Assembly (NCBI RefSeq): GCF_003234565.1
Contig: NZ_QKTU01000008.1
Coordinates: 101,231-165,230 of the forward strand
DNA length: 64,000 nucleotides
Origin: Curtobacterium sp. MCBD17_013
Lineage (GTDB): Bacteria; Actinomycetota; Actinomycetes; Actinomycetales; Microbacteriaceae
Direction of reading: 5' to 3'
Below, piece by piece: positions 51,201 to 58,721 of the stretch. The notes under the pieces were generated by a model. It worked only from the letters and a program-made list of their open reading frames with translations. It had not been told where the DNA came from and ran no database searches. The translations under genes were made by a program, and so were the position numbers. The first letter of the stretch is position 1. The number at the start of each line of letters is the position of its first letter.

Positions 51201-51701
51201 GACCCCCGCCGCTTCGTCCGGGTGGTCGCGGCCCTGGCCCGGCACCGTCCGATCCGGGCGACGTGGCTCGGCACCGGTCCGCTCCGCGACGACGTGGTGT
51301 GGCTGGCGCAGGTGCTCGGCGCACCGGTCGCGTTCCCGGGTGCCGTCGACGACGTCACGGCGGCCCTGGACGCATCCGACGTGCTCCTCATGACCTCGGC
51401 TTGGGAGGGCCTGCCGCTCGTCGTGCTCGAGGCCTTCGCCCGCCGTCGGCCCGTGGTCGCGACCGCTGCGGTCGGGTCCCCCGGGGTCCTCGACGGCGGC
51501 CGCGCGGTCGTGGTGCCCGATGACGCCGACGACGAGACCGTCGCCCACCGGGTGCTCGCCGCGATCGACGACCCAGCCGAGATCCACCGCACCCTCGCGG
51601 CGGCGGCCCGACATCTCGACAACGCCGCCCGACCCGAGCAGGTGTTCGGCCCCGTGCTGTCCGCGTACCGCGCGCTCGCCGGTGCGGGAGACCGGCGGTG
51701 A
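48231..51701 (+). CDS. acyltransferase-3 / SGNH / GT4 three-domain frame (1156 aa)
   Basis: One uninterrupted frame with three units. Residues ~8-375 are an OafA-type acyltransferase with ~10 TM helices (VQGLRAVAVLAVVADH with its catalytic His, FVGVDVFFVISGFLITG, FWSLSVEEQFYLVWP). Residues ~480-700 are a periplasmic SGNH domain (AVLVGDSIAQAY, late D-x-x-H in KKDQAHPTAAY). After a disordered linker, Met773 (ATG at 50547) opens a GT4 (GGAQRVALDLAAW, GRLTEQKDPRRF, SAWEGLPLVVLEA). Topology is a problem: SGNH should be outside and GT4 inside, with no clear helix between. Separate translation from 50547 is likely. The missing stop is either real fusion or a lost stop codon. The GTG at 48231 is the start. 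Confidence 0.8.
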   Translation: MTDRPGKRRDVQGLRAVAVLAVVADHTLHAPRGGFVGVDVFFVISGFLITGLLLREHGRTGTISIVGFTRHRIRRILPAAVLVLAVTAAATALVLGPARWDTVRWDALAAAVLVANWHFAATGTDYFQADGPTSPLQHFWSLSVEEQFYLVWPWVLLGVLTLAARRRRGVGTGRTAVPAAVAVAVLGAASVAWSAYETAASPTVAYFSTPSRAWELLLGAALAVVAPALEHLPTAVRHVLAWAGLAAIATALALTDADRGFPMPGAVLPVLGAVAVLAAGIGRDRRRWAPLTDRVSGSLGDLSYSIYLWHFPVVVVFGPYLLFVLGEDRPDVRWVAGVLALTAVTSVLGYHLVERPVLRSAWLADRAASRRRRRPSRLVWSATAIAITGAVVLSALTLNGAQGAVDVRTDGAGAAAADGGSSGTASGGSSGAQAALSRAITAALRARSWPADLTPSVSRAADETLPGNTARCGSAAWLPAADCTFGDPAAPHHAVLVGDSIAQAYVPALAAILGTGDWSLRITSMYACPFIDREVGNVAKQTAICADRRAKEVQVVRDTEPDLVVVANTVVRGADRSTGSTTSAAAWNEAFRAELEQILPAADHVVVLAPPPPDKDIEDCYSNFAGPSACVSSVSASSWLSMASDQIVLMKALHGSFVDTRPWFCDDDGACPAFVGNLLVKKDQAHPTAAYVEHLTPVIRAALERAGVLETPASSSPSPTATTAGASTPAPGDDTRDAEPGNATPGVNARDPRATDVRSGHGGALRRSYRPAMTTTGTAPHRLLPRGADPGADLGADPGAHHCPDADRRLRVLHVLDAFTAGGAQRVALDLAAWTGRRGVESAFVGRPGPLVDRVPPGADVHVVTGAGPLAELLGIRRAVASVRPDVVHAHQRRGALLARIAVAGTGAHVVEHAHTCLPHARMRHLSFRSERVFAVSEQVRRMVLDLGTPADRVTIVGNVPSALVDAPVRPWDVHAPLRVLGVGRLTEQKDPRRFVRVVAALARHRPIRATWLGTGPLRDDVVWLAQVLGAPVAFPGAVDDVTAALDASDVLLMTSAWEGLPLVVLEAFARRRPVVATAAVGSPGVLDGGRAVVVPDDADDETVAHRVLAAIDDPAEIHRTLAAAARHLDNAARPEQVFGPVLSAYRALAGAGDRR

Positions 51702-52945
51702 CCGGGCCCACCCTCGGGGCGCTCAGCGTCGCGACCGTCGACGAGCCGATCGTCCTCGACGTCCTCGGCGCCCGGGTGGCGCTCCGCCTGCACGGACTCG
51801 ACGAGGACGGCCGCGATCGCGTCCTCGCGGACTGGTCCTGGTGCCGGACCCCGCACCGCGCGTCGGCGACGTCGACGACGGTGCACGCCGTGCTCGCGGC
51901 ACCGGCGCCCGCCCCCGGTGCCGCCGCGGTCCCGGACGGCACCTCCGGGGCCCCGGACGGGCCCGGATCGATCGTCGTCCGGGCCGCGGACGTGGACACG
52001 CTCCGTGACCGGCTGGCGCGGGCGCTCACCCTGCACGCGATCGACGCCCGTGCCGCGGACCTCCTGCTGCTGCACGCCGCCGCGGTGTGTGATCCCGTGA
52101 CCGGCGCGACGGTGGCGCTCGTCGGACGCTCCGGCAGCGGCAAGACGACGGCCGCGCAGGTACTCGGGCGCACCTTCGCGTACGTCACGGACGAGACGCT
52201 CGGCGTGCAGGACGACGGGACGGTGGTGCCGTACCCCAAGCCGTTGTCGGTGGTGCGGGCCGGATCGCCGAAGGCGCAGGTCGGGCCGGACGTCGCCGGT
52301 CTCGTCCGGTCGGCGGGACCGGCGCCCTGGCTCGCCGCCGTGCTGCTGCTCGACCGCGATCCGTCCCTGCCGTCGGCGCTGCTCGAACCCGTGCGCGTCA
52401 CCGAGGTCGTCGAGCCGCTGTTCGGGCAGATCAGCTACCTGTCCCGCCGCGGACGTCCGCTGTCGCGGCTCCGGCGCATCGTCGACGCGACCGGCGGCCT
52501 GCGGGTGCTCCGGTACGCGGAGGCCCGGGACCTCGCGCCGGTCGTCGGTGGCGTCCTCGCCGGCGTGTCGGGGCGTCCGGCGGCCACGCTCGGGGCGGTC
52601 CGTGCGGTCACCGAGGCGTCGTCGTCCGGACTCGCCGATCCCGGGGCGTCCGTCCGCCGCGCCGCCGTCACGGACTGGGTCGGCGACGGGGACGACGTGC
52701 TCGTCCTGCACGCGGACCGACTCCACGTCCTGCAGGCCGTCGGCGCCGCGGTGTGGACCGCGCTCGCCCGGCCCCGGTCCCTGGAAGCCCTGGTGCGGCA
52801 CGCGGTCGAACGGTTCGGCACCCCCGAGGGCGCGGACCCGTCGCTCCTCGTCGCCCGTGTCGTCGAGGAGCTCCGGGCGTCCGGGCTCGTGGAGACCGGT
52901 CCGGCTACGCCCCGTGCTCCACGAGCACCCGCGGCAGCTCCGTGA
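51698..52945 (+). CDS. HPr-kinase-like P-loop protein with C-terminal PqqD-like domain
   Basis: A 415-aa protein. Walker A is VALVGRSGSGKTTAAQVLG (~residues 143-158), with LLLLHAAAV just before, as in HprK-related proteins. YVTDETLGV supplies the acidic residue. The last ~90 residues (DDVLVLHADRLHVLQAVGAA, then LEALVRHAVERFG) look like a PqqD fold. HprK-like kinases with PqqD partners phosphorylate peptides in some lasso clusters, but are also common in glycan loci. No precursor peptide or cyclase is seen here. Starts with GTG overlapping the GT4 stop. Confidence 0.72.
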   Translation: MTGPTLGALSVATVDEPIVLDVLGARVALRLHGLDEDGRDRVLADWSWCRTPHRASATSTTVHAVLAAPAPAPGAAAVPDGTSGAPDGPGSIVVRAADVDTLRDRLARALTLHAIDARAADLLLLHAAAVCDPVTGATVALVGRSGSGKTTAAQVLGRTFAYVTDETLGVQDDGTVVPYPKPLSVVRAGSPKAQVGPDVAGLVRSAGPAPWLAAVLLLDRDPSLPSALLEPVRVTEVVEPLFGQISYLSRRGRPLSRLRRIVDATGGLRVLRYAEARDLAPVVGGVLAGVSGRPAATLGAVRAVTEASSSGLADPGASVRRAAVTDWVGDGDDVLVLHADRLHVLQAVGAAVWTALARPRSLEALVRHAVERFGTPEGADPSLLVARVVEELRASGLVETGPATPRAPRAPAAAP

Positions 52946-53783
52946 CGAGTTCGCTCGCCAGGTAGCCCATCGGACCGACCTGCACGGCGAGTCGGTCCCC
53001 GGCCGCCGCGTGCACGTGGGTCGCCCACACGGCCGCCTGGACGGGGGTGGCCCCCCGTGCCGCGAGGCCCGCGATCGCGCCGGACAGTACGTCCCCGCTC
53101 CCGCTCGTGCCGAGACCACCGGTGCCGGTCCCCATGGCCCAGGTCGTGCCTCCCGGTTCGGCGATGACGCTCTGGCAGGAGACGACGGCGCCGAACCGGT
53201 CGGCGATCTCGGCGAGGTCGGAGGCCAGGTCGTCCTTGTCGACGTCGCGGCCGAGGAGGCGCCCGGCCTCCGACGTGTTCGGGGTCATGACGAGCCGCCC
53301 CCGGAGCGGCGCGAGGTCCTCGGCGACCGACGGGGCGACGCCGAGTGCGAACGCGTCGAGCACGACCACGGTGTCGTCACCGACCAGGCCCGGGAGGCGC
53401 CGCACCAGTTCCCGGGTCCCGTCCGGCTCGTCGAGTCCCGGCCCGAGCAGCACGGCGTCCGCGGCGGACAGGTCGTCGCCCGCGCCGTCGAGCGCGTCGC
53501 CGCGGACGTGGCCGTCGTCGTCCTCGACGAGCGGGACCACCCCGGACTCCGGGATGGCGACGGCGACGTCGGGCGCGACCGACTCCGCGATGGCGAGGGT
53601 GAGCCTCCCGGCCCCGACGCGGAGCGCGGCGAGCGCGGAGAGCATGGCGGCGCCGGGCGTGCGCGCGGCCCCACCGACGACGACCACCTGGCCGCGGCCG
53701 TACTTCGAGCCGCCCGGAGCGGGCAGCGGCCAGTCGCGCAGGACGTTCGGGGTGACGATCTTCGAATGGTCAGTGGCCGGCAT
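52905..53783 (-). CDS. nnrD: ADP-dependent NAD(P)H-hydrate dehydratase
   Basis: A 292-aa ribokinase-like repair enzyme that turns damaged NAD(P)H hydrate back to NAD(P)H. GRGQVVVVGGAARTPGAAML, RVGAGRLTLA, VLLGPGLDEPDGTREL, LVMTPNTSEAGRLLG and GTSGSGDVLSGAIAGLAARG (catalytic Asp) are all family marks. It is a stand-alone C-domain without the YjeF epimerase. The start overlaps the histidine phosphatase 3' end by 14 bp, and the 3' end overlaps the convergent HprK-like gene by 41 bp. Confidence 0.9.
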   Translation of the reverse strand: MPATDHSKIVTPNVLRDWPLPAPGGSKYGRGQVVVVGGAARTPGAAMLSALAALRVGAGRLTLAIAESVAPDVAVAIPESGVVPLVEDDDGHVRGDALDGAGDDLSAADAVLLGPGLDEPDGTRELVRRLPGLVGDDTVVVLDAFALGVAPSVAEDLAPLRGRLVMTPNTSEAGRLLGRDVDKDDLASDLAEIADRFGAVVSCQSVIAEPGGTTWAMGTGTGGLGTSGSGDVLSGAIAGLAARGATPVQAAVWATHVHAAAGDRLAVQVGPMGYLASELVTELPRVLVEHGA

Positions 53784-54531
53784 GGGCGTCCTCGCTTCCG
53801 CGGTTGGGGATGGAGCCCTCGTGCTCGGTGACGGGCGTGTCCAGGTCGTCGAGGTGGTCGACGGCGGAGAACTCCTCGAGCCGCCAGGGGGCGCCGACGC
53901 GGTCCCGGGTCAGGCGCGTGAGCGACGCGTTCGCGACGGTGTGGGTCCGGGCGAAGTCGAGGAGGGCGGCCTCGTCCATCCCCGTGCAGATCGCGACCGT
54001 GAGCATGACGACCGCGTCGTGGGCGGCCAGGACGAGGCGCTGCGCGTCGTGCTGCGCGTCGACGTCGTGCAGGACGGAGCGGAGTCGGAGCATCACGTCC
54101 ACCCAGGACTCGCCGCCCGCAGGCCGGTGGTAGTACTTGCCGAGCCAGCGTCGCCGCTCCGCCTCGTCCGGGAACAGGTGGCGCACCCCGGTGCTCGTGA
54201 GCAGGTCGAGCACGCCGAGCTCGCGGTCGCGGAGTCGTTCGTCCACCTGCAGGACCGCGGGCACCTCGGCGGTGTCGAGGGCGATCCGGATCGTCTCCTG
54301 CGCGCGGTGGTACGACGACACCCAGACGGCGAACGGAACGCCGTCGACCTGCCGGTCGGTCAGCCCCGCCCCGAGCGCCCGTGCCTGCCGCTCGCCGAGC
54401 GGGCTGAGCGGCACGTCGGCGTCCCGGTGGTCCACGACGATGCGGTCCTGCCCGGCCCGCTCGGCCTCCGCCGCCGCGACGTTCGCCGTCGACTCGCCGT
54501 GCCGTACCAACCAGAGCTCCGTGACGTCCAT
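53770..54531 (-). CDS. histidine phosphatase family protein
   Basis: A 253-aa branch-1 histidine phosphatase. The catalytic LVRHGES lies at residues ~8-14, and SSYHRAQETI (Arg), RELGVLD (Glu) and LAAHDAVVML (second His) complete the site. Substrate not predictable; the fold includes phosphoglycerate mutases and phospho-sugar phosphatases. The last ~15 residues overlap the nnrD start, so the two genes form a unit. Confidence 0.87.
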   Translation of the reverse strand: MDVTELWLVRHGESTANVAAAEAERAGQDRIVVDHRDADVPLSPLGERQARALGAGLTDRQVDGVPFAVWVSSYHRAQETIRIALDTAEVPAVLQVDERLRDRELGVLDLLTSTGVRHLFPDEAERRRWLGKYYHRPAGGESWVDVMLRLRSVLHDVDAQHDAQRLVLAAHDAVVMLTVAICTGMDEAALLDFARTHTVANASLTRLTRDRVGAPWRLEEFSAVDHLDDLDTPVTEHEGSIPNRGSEDAHAGH

Positions 54532-54661
54532 GCGTCCCACCGTAGGCCGCGACGTCCGCCGGGGTTCCCGGCGCCCGGACAACCCGCGGGACGGGTGGCA
54601 GCATCGGCCGGGAGGCGCGGCACCCGTCCGCCTCGCCCCTCACCACCGGAAGCGGGTGTGC

Positions 54662-55246
54662 ATGGCCGACGCCCTCGATCCCGTCGCACCCGTGACCCGA
54701 CCGGTCGTCCTCGAGGACGTCGATGACGGACTCCTCGCCGAACGCGCCGGAGACGGGGACGTCCGCGCGTTCGAGGTCCTGGTCCGTCGGCACGGCCCCC
54801 TCCTCCGGGCGGTCGCGTTCCGCGCGCTCGGCCGGACGGACGAGGTGGACGACGTCGTGCAGGACGCCTTCGTGGCTGCCTGGCGGCAACTGCCCACGAT
54901 GACGGACCCGTCCGCGATCCGTGCGTGGTTGCTCCGGGTCGTCGCACGCCGCGCTGCGGACCGGCACCGGGCCTCCCGACCGCACGGCGAGCTCGACGAC
55001 GACGTCGCGGCCGAGGAGCACGCGACCCCCCACCGGATCGTCGAGGCGCGGTCGGCGACCGAGGCGATGGCCGCGGTGCTCGCCGACCTGCCGGAACGGC
55101 AGCAGCGGTGCTGGCTCCTCAAGGAGGTCGTGGGCGAGTCGTACGAGGAGATCGCGGAGGACCTGGGCGTCCCGGTGTCGACCGTCCGAGGGCTACTCTC
55201 GCGGGCACGGAGGACCATGATGAGCCGGATGGAGGCGTGGCGATGA
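54662..55246 (+). CDS. ECF-family RNA polymerase sigma factor
   Basis: A 194-aa extracytoplasmic-function sigma factor. Region 2 spans ~28-95 (AFEVLVRRHGPLLRAVAFRA, DEVDDVVQDAFVAAWRQLP) and region 4 ~135-190 (AVLADLPERQQRCWLLKEVV, YEEIAEDLGVPVSTVRGLLS). Its stop overlaps the next gene start, an Asp23-type protein that sits where an anti-sigma factor is normally encoded. It probably controls the envelope-stress genes up to 58566, directly or indirectly. The ATG at 54662 is chosen. Confidence 0.9.
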   Translation: MADALDPVAPVTRPVVLEDVDDGLLAERAGDGDVRAFEVLVRRHGPLLRAVAFRALGRTDEVDDVVQDAFVAAWRQLPTMTDPSAIRAWLLRVVARRAADRHRASRPHGELDDDVAAEEHATPHRIVEARSATEAMAAVLADLPERQQRCWLLKEVVGESYEEIAEDLGVPVSTVRGLLSRARRTMMSRMEAWR

Positions 55247-55866
55247 CCGATGCAGCGCCGCCCGACGACCCCGCCGTCCTGGCGCTCGAGCCGGACCAGC
55301 TCGACGGCCACAGCGTGGACGAGCTCGTCGACTACCTCGACCGCGGCATGGAGCCGCCGGATCCGGCCATCGACGACTCGCCCGCGTGCCAGAACGCGCT
55401 CGCGGCGATCGCGCGGCTCCGCGCGGTGTCGACCGCGCTCCTCGAGGAGGAGGGTCGGGTCGCGTCCGACCGGGACGACTCGTGGGTCGGGAACGTGATC
55501 GCCGCCATCACGACAGAGGCCCAGGCCGGTCGTGACGTGCCGCTCGCGCCCACGGCACCCACCGAACACGCTGCGCTCACCGAGGGTGCGATCCGTGCGC
55601 TCGTCCGTCGCGCCGCGGACGGGGTGGACGGGTTGGTCGTCGGACGGTGCTCCCTGGTGGGCGACGTCACCGAACTCGACGCTCCCGTGACCGTCAGCGT
55701 CACCGCGTCGCTCGTGTGGGGGCGGTCGGTCCCCACGGCCGTGACGGACCTGCGCCGGGCGGTCGGCCGGGAACTCGCCGCGCACACCGAACTGCGGGTG
55801 GCCGGGATCGACGTCGTCGTGCGCGACGTCCACGTCCCTCGGGACGGCCAGGAGGCGGACCGATGA
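55243..55866 (+). CDS. Asp23/Gls24-type protein following ECF sigma
   Basis: A 207-aa protein. The N-terminal ~60 residues form a helical segment with DELVDYLDRGMEPPDPA and NALAAIARLRAVS, resembling a zinc-less anti-sigma helix. The C-terminal ~100 residues have VRRAADGVDGLVVGRCSLV, VTVSVTASLVWG and VAGIDVVVRDVHVP, typical of the Asp23 fold. The fusion and the ATGA link to the sigma gene suggest it binds or tunes the sigma factor (inference). Confidence 0.7.
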   Translation: MTDAAPPDDPAVLALEPDQLDGHSVDELVDYLDRGMEPPDPAIDDSPACQNALAAIARLRAVSTALLEEEGRVASDRDDSWVGNVIAAITTEAQAGRDVPLAPTAPTEHAALTEGAIRALVRRAADGVDGLVVGRCSLVGDVTELDAPVTVSVTASLVWGRSVPTAVTDLRRAVGRELAAHTELRVAGIDVVVRDVHVPRDGQEADR

Positions 55867-56177
55867 CCGGCAGCGGACGACCGGACCTCGAAGCCGAACT
55901 CGCGACCCTGGTGTGCGCGGTGCCCGGCGTCGAGCAGGTCTACCGTCGCGGCGTCGTCCGTGCGGCGGCGGCCGGTGCACGCCGACTGGTGGGTGCGGGG
56001 GCCGCGGACGCATCGGTCGAGGTCAGCCGCGACGGAGTGACCATGACGATCGCCGTCGACGGGATCCGGCCGACCGTCGAGGTCGTCCACGCGGTCCACG
56101 ACGCGGTCATGGAGCATCTGACGCAGGTCGGACTCGCGGTCCCCGTGATCGTCGTGCGGGTCGGCCGGATCGGGTGA
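55863..56177 (+). CDS. Asp23-related small protein
   Basis: A 104-aa soluble protein: AVPGVEQVYRRGVVRAAAAG, SRDGVTMTIAVDG and LAVPVIVVRVGRIG follow the beta-alpha pattern of half an Asp23/Gls24 domain. Its ATG overlaps the previous stop. It ends 19 bp before the convergent operon that holds the canonical Asp23 gene. Confidence 0.6.
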   Translation: MTGSGRPDLEAELATLVCAVPGVEQVYRRGVVRAAAAGARRLVGAGAADASVEVSRDGVTMTIAVDGIRPTVEVVHAVHDAVMEHLTQVGLAVPVIVVRVGRIG

Positions 56178-56196
56178 ACGGACGACCCGCAGGGGG

Positions 56197-56328
56197 TCAG
56201 CGGCGGCGTCGGGACGCCGCAGCGCGACGCTGCTTCGCCTTCGCCAGCGCGCGCTGGACCTGGGGGTCGCGCCGCGCGTGGCGGACGATCCCGATGATGA
56301 CCGGCAGGTACCGGAGCAATGCGAACAC
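56197..56328 (-). CDS. 43-aa small basic protein at end of Asp23 operon
   Basis: GTG start after a GAGGAACGAGG ribosome region. The peptide begins with a short hydrophobic stretch (VFALLRYLPVIIGIVRHARR) and becomes very basic (ending AAASRRRR). It could sit at the membrane by its first helix. It follows the AmaP-like gene by 19 bp on the same strand. Family not recognised, but small proteins in this position recur in such clusters. Confidence 0.6.
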   Translation of the reverse strand: MFALLRYLPVIIGIVRHARRDPQVQRALAKAKQRRAAASRRRR

Positions 56329-56347
56329 GGGGGCCTCGTTCCTCGGG

Positions 56348-56974
56348 TCAGTCGACCCGTGTGGTCGCGGCGGCCATGCGTGCGCGGAAGCCGCCGGTGA
56401 GTTCGATGAGCGCGGGGACCTCGTGGCCGACCGCGCGGTCGAGCCGACGGAGTGCCGACTCGATGACGGCCTGCGCGTCGGTCGGGGCGACCCCGCGCCG
56501 GCACGTCGCCGCGATCCGCAGCACCGGAGTGCGTCGGACCCGGTACGTGGTGACGCTACTCGTGACGAGTTCCGGGCGTCCGGACAGCGCGTCGCCGAGC
56601 AGGTCACGAGCGACCGCGGTGTCGATGACGATCCGGTCGCCCTCCTGCCCGGATGCCACCGCCTCGCCGCGGGTCTCGAGCAGCACCGACGTGTGGCCGC
56701 CGCCCTGACGGACGATGAACACGACGAGCAGCGCGACGACCACTGCGAGGGCGACGAGCACCGCGATCCCGATCCAGTCGGCGCGGGTCCCGGGGATCGT
56801 CGTCGTGGCGAACGCCTGGTCCAGGCCCCGCCGGACCCCGGGTGCGTCACCGCTCCAGGCGTGCGTGACGGCCGGGACCGCGCCGAGCAGGACCCCGACG
56901 AGCCCGAGCGCGACGAGCACGATGCCGACGACGAGGAGGAACAGCCGGTTGGCCGCGCGGTTCGTGGCGTTCAT
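56348..56974 (-). CDS. AmaP-like alkaline-shock-response membrane anchor
   Basis: A 208-aa protein with two N-terminal membrane helices (~12-36, LFLLVVGIVLVALGLVGVLL, and ~68-88, IGIAVLVALAVVVALLVVFI). A soluble domain follows, with RIVIDTAVARDLLGDAL and a beta-strand pattern (VRRTPVLRIAATCRRG) that resembles Asp23. In Staphylococcus, AmaP anchors Asp23 to the membrane. The ATG overlaps the upstream DUF6286-like stop. Confidence 0.75.
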   Translation of the reverse strand: MNATNRAANRLFLLVVGIVLVALGLVGVLLGAVPAVTHAWSGDAPGVRRGLDQAFATTTIPGTRADWIGIAVLVALAVVVALLVVFIVRQGGGHTSVLLETRGEAVASGQEGDRIVIDTAVARDLLGDALSGRPELVTSSVTTYRVRRTPVLRIAATCRRGVAPTDAQAVIESALRRLDRAVGHEVPALIELTGGFRARMAAATTRVD

Positions 56975-57549
56975 GCGCCCACCTTCCCGGTGCGTTCGAT
57001 GGTGGTGCGCGACCGGAGGGGCGGACGCGCGTCGGAGCGGGCGATCTCGTCGTCGACGGCGGTGACCACGGCCTCCCGGTCGACCGGCAGACCGCTCGTG
57101 GGCGTGAGTCGGACCTCGGCGGTCCGGCGCCCGACGGTGACGAGGGTCGCGTCGGGGTCGACGCCCGCGGCGTCGGCGGCGCGGCGCGCGAGCGCCGAGG
57201 CGATCACGCGGTCGTCGACGACCACGACGGTGCGGTCGGAGTGGAGCGTGCGTCGCGGACGCCGGGAGGCCCGGAGCGCGACGACGACGAGGAGGACCCC
57301 GATGAGGGCCACCACCACGCCGCCGACGATGAGCCAGGCGGCGGCCACCGTGCTCGCGGCGACGAGGGCGGCGCCCATGTCACCCGGGGCGGCGAGCAGC
57401 GGCCGCATCCCGAGCATCGCCAGGACGACCTCCCTGCCGGCGTACGCGCAGGCCAGGATGACCAGCACGGCGGTGACGACGGCGGGGACGGCCTTGGACG
57501 AGTGCGTCTCGCGGCGGGCGACCCGTCGGAGCAGGTGGTCGGTGCTCAT
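56971..57549 (-). CDS. DUF6286-type membrane protein
   Basis: A 192-aa protein with two membrane helices (~24-46, AVVTAVLVILACAYAGREVV, and ~70-90, AAWLIVGGVVVALIGVLLVV). A soluble C-terminal domain follows (VVVVDDRVIASALARRAADA, VTVGRRTAEVRLTPTSG). It resembles the DUF6286 proteins co-encoded with Asp23 in actinobacteria. Coupled to its neighbours by ATGA overlaps. Confidence 0.72.
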   Translation of the reverse strand: MSTDHLLRRVARRETHSSKAVPAVVTAVLVILACAYAGREVVLAMLGMRPLLAAPGDMGAALVAASTVAAAWLIVGGVVVALIGVLLVVVALRASRRPRRTLHSDRTVVVVDDRVIASALARRAADAAGVDPDATLVTVGRRTAEVRLTPTSGLPVDREAVVTAVDDEIARSDARPPLRSRTTIERTGKVGA

Positions 57550-57935
57550 CGGACCCGCCGTTCTGCGCGGATGACCGCGCCGGTCAGATGGAGCGTGACC
57601 TGCGCGAGGTGCCGGCCGGTCAGCGCGGGGACACGGTCGCGCAGCGTGCGCTGCGCGGCGGAGCAGCGCTCGACGAGGCTCGGGGCGTCGTCGTCGGCGT
57701 CGAGCCCGCGGACGCCGATCGGCGTCCGCAGGATCGCGGCGAGGGCGCCGTCTCGGTCCTCGAGGTCCACGTGGACGTGGTCGGCGTCCACGTCGAGCTC
57801 CTCCGCCGTCAGCGCGGCGACGACCCGGGACAGGGCGCGCGCGGTGACCCGGGTCCGTCCCGGCGTGTCGGTGCGGTCGGGTCGGACCCCGGTCGAGGTC
57901 CGACCCGCCGCGGTCGTGGCGGTGGCGGTCGTCAC
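57546..57935 (-). CDS. small Asp23-cluster protein
   Basis: A 129-aa soluble protein with a Thr/Ala-rich start, then VTARALSRVVAALTAEELDV, VHVDLEDRDGALAAILRTP and GRHLAQVTLHLTGAVI. The alternation fits a degenerate Asp23-like domain. The GTG start overlaps the stop of the small membrane protein. No independent function is known. Confidence 0.62.
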   Translation of the reverse strand: MTTATATTAAGRTSTGVRPDRTDTPGRTRVTARALSRVVAALTAEELDVDADHVHVDLEDRDGALAAILRTPIGVRGLDADDDAPSLVERCSAAQRTLRDRVPALTGRHLAQVTLHLTGAVIRAERRVR

Positions 57936-58129
57936 GAGGACGACCGCTTCCCGCGGACGGCGTCGCTCAGGGCACGGACGTCGAGCTTGCCCTCGGTGAT
58001 CCGCCCGACGACGGCACCGATGGCCATCGCGGCCGCGACACCGATGAAGGGCCAGAACCCGGCCCAGATCCACACGATCGCGAGTGTCGCCGCGACGAGG
58101 ATCCCGAAACGCGTTGCGGTCATCGTCAC
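57932..58129 (-). CDS. DUF2273-like small membrane protein
   Basis: A 65-aa protein with two short hydrophobic helices (GILVAATLAIVWIWAGFW and FIGVAAAMAIGAVVGRI) and a basic end (RALSDAVRGKRSSS). This is the size and topology of the DUF2273 proteins that accompany Asp23. The GTG at 58129 overlaps the Asp23 stop; an ATG at 58123 is also possible. Confidence 0.75.
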   Translation of the reverse strand: MTMTATRFGILVAATLAIVWIWAGFWPFIGVAAAMAIGAVVGRITEGKLDVRALSDAVRGKRSSS

Positions 58130-58566
58130 GCCTGCTGCTCGTCGTCGGCCGTCGGGATGTGCACGTCGGTGACCTTGACGTTCACCTCGGTGACCTGGAG
58201 CCCGACGTAGTCCTCGATGGCCCCGGCCACGGCGGTGCGGACACCGTCGGCGACGGCCTGCAGGTCGGTCGGGTACTCCGCGACGATGACGACGTCGGCC
58301 GCGACCTGGGTCTCGCCGACCTGGACGCTGATGCCCTGGCTGAGGTCGGTGTTGTTCGCCAGGCCGCGGATCGCGCCGATGGCACGGGCCGCTCCGCCGC
58401 CGAGCGCGAAGACGCCCGGGACCTCACGGGCCGCGATGCCGGCGATCTTCGCGACGACCGCGTTGTCGATGTCGGTCTTGCCGCCGACCGTGCCGGTGCC
58501 GGTCGAGCTCAGCGTGGTGGCCGTCGCGGCCGTGGCGGGTGTGGTGGCGCTCGCAGTGGTGGCCAT
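58126..58566 (-). CDS. Asp23/Gls24-family envelope stress protein
   Basis: A 146-aa protein with a Thr/Ala-rich start and a full Asp23 domain. Visible are KIAGIAAREVPGVFALGGGA, ISVQVGETQVAADVVIVAEY, LQAVADGVRTAVAGAIEDYV and VTEVNVKVTDVHIP. Asp23 proteins are abundant, membrane-associated through AmaP and induced by alkaline or wall stress. It is first in a six-gene minus-strand operon, with AGGGAGGAACACC before its ATG. Confidence 0.92.
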   Translation of the reverse strand: MATTASATTPATAATATTLSSTGTGTVGGKTDIDNAVVAKIAGIAAREVPGVFALGGGAARAIGAIRGLANNTDLSQGISVQVGETQVAADVVIVAEYPTDLQAVADGVRTAVAGAIEDYVGLQVTEVNVKVTDVHIPTADDEQQA

Positions 58567-58721
58567 GGTGTTCCTCCCTGTCGTGGGTCCGGACGGACCC
58601 GCACTCCGTGGTGCTGCAGGGGAGTCGTGTCGACCGGGCCGATCGTCACGTCGGGAGGGCTGGGAGATCGCTCACGGATCGGGGGACGTCGTCGGTCCGG
58701 ACCACCGCGGGACCGGGGCGT

